From Cliona cf. orientalis (Eukaryota > Porifera > Demospongiae > Clionaida > Clionaidae), in contig OZ005689.1 in assembly GCA_963930775.1 (NCBI GenBank), positions 19,491,775 to 19,555,774 on the forward strand: a stretch of DNA of 64,000 nucleotides. Direction: 5' to 3'. Position 1 is the first letter of the stretch; each line of letters begins with the position of its first letter. Of the stretch, positions 55,423 through 64,000 are shown one piece after another. The translations under genes and the position numbers were made by a program. Below the pieces are notes generated by a model. That model was not told the origin of the DNA. It was given only the letters and a program-made list of their open reading frames with translations, and did no database searches.

Positions 55423-56528
55423 TATGACCCAAGATATCGCAGCTGGGATTGGTTTGGAGCCCACAATGTTGATCAGACACTTAGTTCCAATATAAGACAT
55501 CTCTATGTTCATTCGATACCCATCACATCATTTTGATGTGTGTGCAGTTACGTAGCTAACTTGCTACTTCACATGTTGATTGATGACCTCTGTGAACTTT
55601 ACTGAACACATAATAAAGTTTAATATTCATGCGCACTCTGTCTCTCTATATCTATGCAGTGTACTATCTTGTGTTGTGCAGACTGTACATGTGTACCTAT
55701 AAAGAGTACTTTTCTCAAAAAGATGACAACTTTGTGTATTATGTCACTGTACATTGCTGTATGCTATGTACCATCCACACTGCTCAAAAGAGAGCTGTAC
55801 CACTTGCTGAGCTAGCAATCATGATGTGCTCTCACGCTAATTGACCTGGACTGAATCAAACGTGGTGGTACCACTTACATGTATGTCCGTCAAAGTGAGT
55901 ATTAAAAAAACATACACATAATATTATGCTAGCCTGCATGGTGCACAGACATGTGGAGTCAGCACACTAATGTGTGTTGATCATAAAATATTTTTGGGTT
56001 ACCATGCACTTCGGGGTCCTCGTCCCGTAACCTGGAATCAAAATTGGCCAAGCAAAAACAATTATAATATGCTACTGTAGTTAACCTTTGATGCAGACAG
56101 GAGTGTGAATATTGTAACTTTACTTTCACCAATATTTAATTATTATCAATGCTCATATCCTCTTGTGCAAGGAAGAAATCTCAAGCCATTTCAAAGATAA
56201 AGACCAAGAATTGAATTCTGCTGTTCGAATAAATCTATTCCCCCCCCCCCCTTGTATACACACGTACGTACGTACACACACATACAGTACCAACTTTTGA
56301 TCTGTAGTTACTGGTTGTAATCATCCTATTACAGTGTTGAATAATCATTGTGCTGTGTCTGGACATCAGTTATCATGTTAACAAGCTTTTGCGGCGCCAA
56401 CTACTGATGCGTGTGCTCGCTGCATGGCGCTATTGCGCGTGCGTGCACAGTAATCTCGATGACAACCGTTTGTTTGCCCGCGCAACTCATTTCATACAGC
56501 GGGCCTGAAAGCTTATAGCTTAGTCGAT
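55423..56528. other. no gene recognised
   Basis: AT-rich, with a run of C at about 56240-56250 and (ACGT)n near 56263. A GCGC-rich patch at 56392-56490 precedes the small gene at 56529 and could be its promoter (position only). Confidence 0.4.
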
Positions 56529-57139
56529 ATGGCAGGAGGTAATTTCATTGCCATGTTAGTATTAATTATTATTGCTATCTCTTACAATAATATTTATTTA
56601 TTCTTACAGATGAATACATGAATTTAGAAGGGGTGTTGGATGCCATGGAGCTAGGTGGTGAAGTGTGCAAGCGTTTGTACGAACATTACTGATTTTAACA
56701 GAGCTAGCCCTGTTTCTTTTCTGCAGACCCCACTGCGCCGATAAGAGACTTGTCTCCTCCACACCCTCCCCCCTCCACCCACCACCACCACCTGCACCAG
56801 AACAGTTGCTTCCACCACCCCCTCCAGCTCCACCTCGGTTGCTGCAACCACCACAACAACCCTTGGTTCCTCAGGCTCTCCGTCATTCGCCGCCGCCGCC
56901 GCCGCCGCCACCACCACTACCACCACCACCACCACCCGAACCTTTCTTTCTACCACCCCTCGATCCCCCTCGGTCGCCTGAAGGAGCGAGTCCACCACCC
57001 CCTCCCCCTCTGTTTTCACCAGCACCAAAGGGTCGCTGGAGGGGAGGAAGAGGAAGAGGAAGAGGAAGAAGAGGAAGGAATGGGGGAAGAGGAGGACGAA
57101 GGGGGAACAGAAACAGGAGGGATGGCTTATTTCAAATAG
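56529..57139 (+). CDS. small candidate gene with a low-complexity tail
   Basis: ATG at 56529, GT donor after ten bases (GGAG/GTAATT), acceptor TTCTTACAG at 56609. The joined frame reads MAGDEYMNLEGVLDAMELGG and could end at TGA near 56691. An inner donor could instead splice to CTGCAG at about 56725 and read DPTAPIRDLSPPHPPPSTHH into a His/Arg then Glu-rich frame ending at 57139. In the overlapping frame the same DNA gives poly-Pro followed by RGG-like repeats (RWRGGRGRGRGRRGRNGGRG) up to 57225. Both are open because (CCA)n and (GGA)n lack stops. Which, if any, is translated is unclear. Confidence 0.35.
56880..57115 (+). repeat. (CCN)n then (GGA)n purine/pyrimidine switch
   Basis: A pyrimidine-rich (CCG/CCA)n tract at about 56889-56938 is followed by a purine-rich GGAAGAGGAAGA tract at about 57040-57085. 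Confidence 0.9.
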
Positions 57140-57229
57140 TAAGACATGCAATAAACTTATACATTTTAATACCACTGTTTTACAGTCATTATTTTCTACA
57201 TGCAGATAAAAAAACTGCAAAATGACCAT

Positions 57230-57526
57230 AAACTATAAACTATCGACAGTAACTTATATTATAACTGATACTATACATATTAAATGTATTATCATTGTTA
57301 ATATTATGGTATACTGCAAGGTGTTAGCTGCGGCTAAAGCACACACTATAATTGTGCAAGTGCATACTTGTACTTACATGAGCATGCGCGCGCAGTGATA
57401 TCACGTCATATACATGACCTCTATATCTGACTGGTAAAACATACATACATACATACATATACATTGATCATTGGCAATATCATTAACAAAAAAAATTAAA
57501 CAAGCATAAAAAAATTTAAATAAATT
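57230..57526. other. no gene recognised
   Basis: AT-rich, with (ACAT)n at about 57439-57462. Confidence 0.5.
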
Positions 57527-58115
57527 TTAGGATGAAGTAGGGATGACAGGGTCAAGAAGTACACAAACAAGATTTGTCAGGGATAATCACACACCATACA
57601 TCCATACATCCCTACACTGGATTTTTGAGCCTCCATGGTTTAATAAAATGAGATGTCAGGTCAATAGCATATCCACTCACCCAAACTCATATCGATATCA
57701 GATTTGATTTCAGACTGTGATCATGAGTTGGCAGCACTGTTAGAACTGAGCCATGAGTCATAATAGGTAGAATCTGAACATAGCTTTGATTGAAAGTTAA
57801 TCTTCTTCAAATAGTGTCAATCTCTATGAGTAATAACAATAAACTTAATCAATCACCGTAGGTAAGTCTAAATAAAGTAATAAGGATATTAGGGTACAGT
57901 GTCATGCATTATTCGCCAATCCATGATGAATTTGAGATAACAAAACCTCACAGCAGGCCTTTATTATTACGAGCAATCATCAAAGACATAACTGCATATG
58001 AAGGAGTCACCTTGCACACGATAAAATCAAGCGTAGGATGTATGGATGTATATGATTATCCCTACGACAAATCTTGTTCGTACTTATTGACCCAGTCAAT
58101 CCTACTTGATCCTTC
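57527..58115. mobile_element. foldback repeat copy Q2
   Basis: About 590 bp with inverted terminal repeats of roughly 90 bp: the left end has GGATGAAGTAGGGATGACAG and GTCAAGAAGTACACAAACAA; the right end, on the minus strand, GGATCAAGTAGGATTGACTG and GTCAATAAGTACGAACAAGA. Inverted relative to Q1 and about 2.7 kb away. It abuts the TSD of MITE-4 copy I. No transposase. Confidence 0.75.
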
Positions 58116-58219
58116 AATTGTGACCGGATCTGAGAAAACCCGGCATATTTGTCAAACGCGCATATGGCGCAATGCGCGTTTTCAGTCAAAAAATATCGAA
58201 GTCCAGTTTTTGTCATATT

Positions 58220-61198
58220 CATAGGCGGTTTTAGGGGGGTTTCCGAGGTTTCTGGAAACCGCTTACCAGCTGGGTATTCTATTTAATGCTTGCTACACGT
58301 GTGTAGGCCTAGACAGTATGTCAAGACAGTTAAAGTTAGTCTTTAGTGCTGCAGACAGGACTGGCAGACCGAGGCTAAGTCAGGATGATCAACAGAGTGC
58401 TGACTCGGAGCCAGCCACTTTTGAGCCACCTCCACCAAAGAGACAAAAACAAGGTGAGCTAAGAAGTGATCATCACTAGCTAGCTCTAGTAACTATAATT
58501 TATCAGGCCTGGTAATTAACTTGGCTAATAAATGTATTTATAAAGTAGCTATAAACAGTAAATATTTTGTAGCTTAAAACATATCTAAAATAGCTTGAAT
58601 TTGCTTATTTATAGGTCAAGACAGCCCCATGCTGGCAAGTGATTTCTCAAAGTATGTAGGAAAGTCTCAATTAACCAACAATGAAAAGCTTGTAGCCATT
58701 GAAGAGCACTTCAAGCCACATAAACTCTACCAATTTCCTACTCACCTAGAATATGACAAGCAACGTTCCTGTAAACAAGCCTGGCTAGATGAATACAGCT
58801 GGCTGGTTTACTCCCCATCGGAGGATGGAGTGTACTGTAAATATTTTGCACTTTTTTCTGATTCATCTAAGATCAGTAGACTTGTCAAGGTTCCATTAAC
58901 TGTGTGGACAAAAGCTACTGAAAAATTCAAGAAACACGCAGCATCTGAAGGTCACAGAAATGCATCTGTAGTGGCAGATAATTTTCTTAGTGTCATGAAG
59001 TCAAAACAAAAGTCCATCGGAGAACAGCTAAGCACAGCCATGGCTGCCCGAATTGACTCCAACAGGTTAAAATTATATCCCATTATCAAAACAATAATTT
59101 TTTGTGGCAAACAAAACGTATCATTAAGAGGTCACCGGGAAGACATGACCGGTCCCAATCCAGGTAACTTTAGAGCTCTTTTAAAATTTCGAGTAGAGAG
59201 TGGTGACCAAACGCTAAAAGATCATCTTGAAGGTGCTCTGCGAAATGCCACTTACATATCTAATACTATACAAAACGAGATGATAATAACTATAGGAAAT
59301 TGGATTCAGAGAAGAATTGTGAAGGATATATGTCGGGGAAGTAGGGTGTTTTCAGTCATTGCAGATGAAGGTCGAGATTGCTCTAACAAAGAGCAGATGC
59401 CACTGATTATCAGATATGTTGACAAACACTTGGAAATTCAGGAGAGTTTTATGGGATTTGTGGAGTGTGTGGGTGGTACCACTGGAGTATTGTTAGCAGA
59501 GCTAATAGAAAGGAACTGTCTTGATGTTGGTTTGGACATGAGCTTGTGTAGGGGGCAAGGATACGATGGTGCGGGAAATATGGCTGGCCATTGCAGTGGA
59601 GCTGCAAAGATTATACAGCAAAAATACCCCAAGGCCATTTATTTTCACTGTGCATCTCATAAACTTAATTTGTGTGTGGCACATTCTTGTAAATTAACTA
59701 GTGTGGCGAATATGATGAGTATGATTAGTACTGTTGCAAACTTTTTTAACTACTCCCCAAAACGACAGACATCACTCATATGCCATGTTGAGAACTATCC
59801 TGATAATTCATTGAAAACTAAACTGCTTCCATTATGCAAGACCCGTTGGGTTGAAAGAATAAATGCTTTTGAAGTCACACTTGAACTAATTGAAGCAGTG
59901 ATTGATACTTTATCAGAAATGTCACAAAATTTGGATAAACAGTGGAATAGAGACACTGTAGGTCAAGCATCGTCATTGCTAAAGAGTTTGGACTTTGAAT
60001 TTGTCATTAATCTAGTGATAACTCAAAAGATATTGGCATATACAAGTGGTATCACAACAGGATTGCAAAAAAGAGGAATAGATTTAGCTAATGCCTTGGA
60101 ACAAGTCAAGTTAGTTATCCGTACTCTATCATGTGTCAGACAAGATGTGGAAACATTTCACCACACTTGCTATGATGAAGCATGTAGTATTGCAAGCAAG
60201 ATTGATGTGGATATTAGGAGACCAAGAATATGTGGAAGACAGGTATACCGACAAAATGCTTTACAGCTGGATTCTGGGTTATCAGATGAACAATTAATCG
60301 AAGACTACTTCCGTGTTAATGTCACTATTCCACTGTTGGATGACGTTCTAGGAAGTCTACAAAGTAGATTTGAAGAAGGGCAAGAAAATGTAATAAAAGG
60401 AATTTTGTTGCTTCCTTCTTCCACTATAATATCTGAATCAGACTGGGACAGTGCTGTGGATACGTTCTTAAAGGGTTATATTGATGAAATTCCGTCTCAT
60501 CATACATTGGAAGCAGAGAAACTATTGTGGAAGCAGTTATGGCAAGAGAAATGGGAAGAAAAGTTAAATACTCTTAAACAGCAGCACATAGCATCAACTG
60601 GAGAGGAAATGAATCTTAGTGCTACTGAACTCGCAAAATTGAAACATGGAGCTGTACCAAACACCATAGCGTCCACTTTGAAAGTGATAAACCAACACAT
60701 GTTCCCGAATATTACTTACCTATTGTCTATTTTAGCTGTTCTACCTATCACTACATGTGAGGCTGAACGCAGTATTTCCACACTGCGGCGTTTGAAAACA
60801 TGCGAAGCACAATGGGTCAGGAAAGATTCTCTGGTCTAGCCCTCATGAACATTCATTTGGACATTCCAATCAACATTGACGAAATTATAGATGACTTCTC
60901 AAAAGCATCCACGTCGAATGCAACTTGAAAATATTTTGAAAGACTAGTTAGTATAATAATACTGGTGGAATTATTTTTTTATGACCATAATTTTATTATA
61001 TAATTACATAACAAGTTTGTTTAAAAATGGCTCTAGGAGGCGTCAGATGCCATCTACGATACCCTAATTTTCAAAATTTTCCTGGGGGGGGGGCATGCCC
61101 CCAGACCCCGCTAGAAGGAAGCTGCCTATGGCAGCTTCAACTATTACAATAATTTGTGAGTTAGAAACCCCTACAGAGAAATCCTAGAATCGCCCTTG
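58220..61198 (+). mobile_element. hAT-2: nearly intact hAT element, 5-bp TSD
   Basis: Left end CATAGGCGGTTTTAGG, right end (minus strand) CAAGGGCGATTCTAGG: 12 of 16 match. TSD ATATT at 58215-58219 and 61199-61203. Length 2,979 bp. One two-exon transposase gene on the plus strand. Confidence 0.9.
58318..60927 (+). CDS. hAT-2 transposase (one late frameshift)
   Basis: Exon 1 58318-58453 (MSRQLKLVFSAADRTGRPRL, basic KRQKQ end; donor CAAG/GTGAGC), intron 58454-58614, exon 2 from 58615; the join CAA-G/GT-CAA is in frame. It then stays open to 60839. Domains: TTF-like zinc finger (CKQAWLDEYSWLVYS, VYCKYF; H in KKHAASEGH), RNase H-like core (VFSVIADEGRDCSNKEQ and GQGYDGAGNMAG with Asp residues; FHCASHKLNLCV), C-terminal dimerisation block (TTCEAERSISTLRRLKT). 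A small deletion near 60800 shifts the frame, so the annotated stop is 60839; the original frame continues MRSTMGQERFSGLALMNIH and ends TGA at about 60927. Otherwise intact, about 740-800 residues. Confidence 0.88.
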
Positions 61199-61747
61199 AT
61201 ATTTATGTCAAAGAACCCTTCTACTAACTGTTGCCACCGCCTACGGGGGTAAATGTAAGTTACCAAGGCAAAATAAGCCTTCGTCTTGACCTACCTAGTC
61301 AGTACGGCCACCATACACGGAGCCCGTTGCTATGGGCGCTAATTAGAATTCTCAACCTAGATACAGCTAGATTCATCGAACTACTGTACGTTTGCTCACC
61401 TTTTTAGCTACTTGGGCATCTTAGAACAATCGCCGACTGTTGTCAACATTGAAATGTGACCCTTGCTCGATCTTTACGTTCATTTCGAATGACTCCGCCC
61501 AGGTCCATTTAATTGATTATACGGAAACGCCATACGCGTGCATAGCAATGCCTTTAAACCGTAATTTCTTGATTATTGAGGGTGTGGCGCGATCGCAAAC
61601 AACGTGCTCTAGCTCCACAGCCAAGCGCGCGATGTGTCTCAGACTTGCAGGCAGGTTAGCCCTATGCTACAGCTATCCAAATATACAGCTAAATAAAATT
61701 TCATGGATTGATGAATATGGCGGCTTTTCTCAGATCCGGTCACAATT

Positions 61748-61945
61748 TATTTAAATGTTTTTTATACTTGTTATTACTATAGATCATATGGAAAATCAGT
61801 GATGATATTGATGAAGAAACGAAAGTCTGGCACAGTAGATATAGATGCATGGCGGAGAGTAATGGAGTTGAAAGTGTTGGAGGCAGTAGAGTGTACAAGG
61901 ATGCCAAAATGGAGCCAGTAGTGGATAAATTCAAAGATTAAGTCC
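61748..61945 (+). other. possible exon or old repeat, unassigned
   Basis: After an ATTACTATAG acceptor-like site at about 61784 two overlapping plus-strand frames stay open for 45-50 codons (KKRKSGTVDIDAWRRVMELK or WHSRYRCMAESNGVESVGGS). Nothing supports one over the other. Confidence 0.25.
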
Positions 61946-62239
61946 ACAAGACTGCAGAGCAGCAACCAGCAAAATATGGCACATTATGTTATCTATAATA
62001 GATTATTGACACAACAGGAACATACATTGTAGATTAGCAGTACAAATCTATGGCATCAAATATGCGCCCTTGTCATAACTGACTTCTCTACCTACAGTCT
62101 TCAGTTGTAAGTGTAACATGCAAAGATTAATCTCCATTTCTCTATCCTTATAATGCTGGATCGAGTATAATCAACATGGGGTACACATGTCAACAGTGGG
62201 AGCATATGGGTAAGAAAAACCAATCTAGTGGACATTGCC
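61946..62239. other. no gene recognised
   Basis: Nothing supported in this short stretch. Confidence 0.4.
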
Positions 62240-63295
62240 ATACAATCCCACGTCCCTCTTGCTCCCTCTAGTCTTTTCTACAACTCTTCCTTATGCTCTC
62301 TTCTTTTTGAGTCTGCCACTCTTAAACCAAGTAGCCCAATTCTAGTATATTTATTATAGTATGCTCACATGTCCTCCTTCCGCCCTCTCCTTCAACCTAG
62401 TAGCCCACCCAGTATGCTCACACGTCCCTCTTGAATATATTTTTCCTGCCACTCTTCCTTAACCTAGTAGCCCACCCAGTACGCTTACACGTCACTGTTG
62501 AATCCTCTCTTTTTTTGCCACTCTTACACGTTCCCCTTTTTTCCTATTCTCCCTTAACCTAGCAGCCCATCCAGTATGCTCAGACGTCCATCTCGACTTG
62601 ATATTCTTCCTTAACCTAGTAGCCATACAGTACGCTCACACGTCCCCCTCGACCTTTTTCTTTGCCACTATTCCTTAACCTATCAGTCCACACAGTACGC
62701 TTACACATCCCCCTCGACCTTTTTCTTTGCCACTATTCCTTAACCTAGCAGTCCACACAGTACGCTCACACGTCCCCTCGACTCTTTCTTTTCTGCCACT
62801 CCTCTTAACCTAGCAGCCCACCCAATATGCTCACACGTCCCCCTCGACTATTCTTTTTTGCCACTCTTCCTTAACCTAGCAGCCTACCCAGTATGCATGC
62901 TCACACGTCTCCCTCGACTATTCTCTTTTTGCCACTCTTCCTTAACCTAGCAGCCCATCCAGTATGCTCACACATCCCCCTCGACTCATCTCTTTTCTGC
63001 CACTCTTCCTTATTCTAGCAGCCCACCCAGTACGCTCACATGTCCCCTCGACTATTCTCTTTTTTTTCCTCTCTTCCTCAACCTAGCAGCCCATCCAGTA
63101 AGCTCACATGTCCCCCTTGACTCTTCCCATTCTTCCTTAACCTAGCAGCCCACCCAGTACGCTCACACATACCTCTCGGCTCTTCCAAGGCTCTTTTTTT
63201 GCCACTTCCTTATCCTAGCAGCCCACCCAGTACGCTTACATGTCCGACCCCTCAACTCTTCTTTTTTTGCCACTCTTCCTTGGGGTAACCTGGCT
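62240..63295 (+). repeat. minisatellite, unit about 66 bp
   Basis: Roughly 14 degenerate units built from TTAACCTAGCAGCCCACCCA, GTA(C/T)GCTCACACGTCCCCCT and CGACTCTTCTTTTTTGCCACTC. Spacing between CCTAGCAG landmarks is 60-71 bp (66 between 62809 and 62875). Pyrimidine-rich on this strand. Some units carry small insertions (ATGC at about 62897). Confidence 0.92.
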
Positions 63296-64000
63296 AGCCC
63301 ACACTCATGAGTACGAGGCCAGAACAGTCTCCAGGGTTTGTCCATCTCCATCATTTGAACTTCAATTCGTCTGTAGGTAGATCGCTTTATTCGTTCTTTG
63401 GAGGAGATCCGCTCACTCATGTAAGTTTGAATAGTACTTGGGTCTGTCTTCACGCCACACCTCTTCGACTGACTGCGCATGCACTGCATGCTAGTCCTGG
63501 GGCCGGTCCATATAGGAGGCGCACGCAAAGTCGTGATTGCACCGACCAATCGTGTGGACTTTTTGATAACAGCTGCGGTACTATACGAAGCAAAGTCTCA
63601 TATGCATTGATACCTTTCTAATTGAAGCATACCACAATGCAATACAATGAATATGGATACACAGAGTATGATGAGCATGTGTATACATATGACTGCAGTA
63701 CAACACTGTATCCATAACCATAACCATATCCATTGTACAGTGTAGTCCACTTAATTCAAATCTGCTTAAGATGGATTTTTGTCTACTTCAAATTCTTTCA
63801 GATTCCCTACATAGAGCTAATAAATAAAACTTAATTGGTCCTTTCTCTTAATTAGAAAAAATACAGCCAGCTTTAGCATACAAAAGTACACGTTTATATA
63901 TAGAACATAGGTCATTACAACCCTCCTTGAGATATGTAACTATAAGTGTCTATTTCCTAAATCACTCAGAACAATTCTAAAGCTTCATATTATGGCTGAA
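63296..64000. other. no gene recognised
   Basis: Overlapping frames at 63163-63549 (minus) and 63307-63621 (plus) share part of the minisatellite and have no recognised domain. CAGTGTAGTCCACTTAATTC at 63738 resembles a pogo/Tigger-type terminus, but no second end is in the window. Confidence 0.3.

Larger units (their letters stand above)
58120..61743 (+). mobile_element. MITE-4 copy I, split by hAT-2
   Basis: Left part 58120-58219 and right part 61199-61743, with TSD AATT at 58116-58119 and 61744-61747. The hAT-2 element lies between them; after its removal with one ATATT copy the MITE internal sequence is continuous (GTCATATT then TATGTCAAAG). Confidence 0.9.

Noticed and set aside
62240-63295. 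CRISPR-like regular spacing
   Set aside because: Units are degenerate and contiguous, with no conserved short repeat separating unique spacers. It is an animal minisatellite.
63738-63800. pogo/Tigger-type element start
   Set aside because: Only a short terminus-like string and no second end or transposase in the window.

Overview
The window is nuclear DNA of an animal: AT-rich, with GT-AG introns and a dense, nested load of transposable elements (TEs). A marine invertebrate is likely. A sponge-like genome is my best guess from the TE repertoire and the style of the unknown genes, but no sequence search was possible. There are no bacterial operons, rRNA genes, convincing tRNA genes or CRISPR arrays. 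Most long open frames are TE proteins or repeat artefacts. Real gene exons are short and were found by matching open frames to splice signals and intron phases.

Layout. 1-1122: 3' end of a piggyBac element (PB-1) inserted at TTAA in the integrase of a broken Ty3/Gypsy element (Gypsy-1, minus strand, about 1123-5716). 5717-7440: two MITEs and an unexplained stretch. 7446-11675: a decayed Helitron (minus) cut by a MITE that itself carries a MITE. 14650-19890: one decayed minus-strand coding region split by three insertions (two copies of a 4-bp-TSD MITE and a complete but inactivated hAT element). 20828-22744: a Harbinger-like MITE. 24162-28786: an unknown plus-strand gene interrupted in its coding sequence by a complete piggyBac element (PB-2, 24658-28210). 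29516-30486: a broken Tc1-like transposase. 30960-36912: a multi-exon minus-strand gene of unknown function with MITEs in its introns. 37849-38335: Penelope-like remnant. 38376-39648: a minus-strand gene with an OB-fold-like exon. 42832-44391: a decayed plus-strand gene split by nested MITEs. 44596-49980: Gypsy-2 with both LTRs. 49983-51881: unknown coiled-coil gene. 52283-53570: BEL/Pao reverse transcriptase fragment. 53607-55378: unknown exons, a helicase scrap and an OTU-protease-like region. 58120-61743: a MITE split by a nearly intact hAT element. 62240-63290: a 66-bp minisatellite.

The most useful signal is insertion archaeology. Removing an element together with one copy of its target-site duplication (TSD) restores a reading frame in at least five places. 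This confirms the TSD lengths: 4 bp for the commonest MITE family, 5 bp for a group of hAT-like elements, TTAA for piggyBac, TA for a mariner-like MITE. It also exposes unannotated ancestral genes. PB-2 stands out: matched 14-bp terminal repeats, intact TTAA TSDs and a transposase that becomes continuous (586 codons) after removal of one intron, which is filled with an inverted-repeat satellite.
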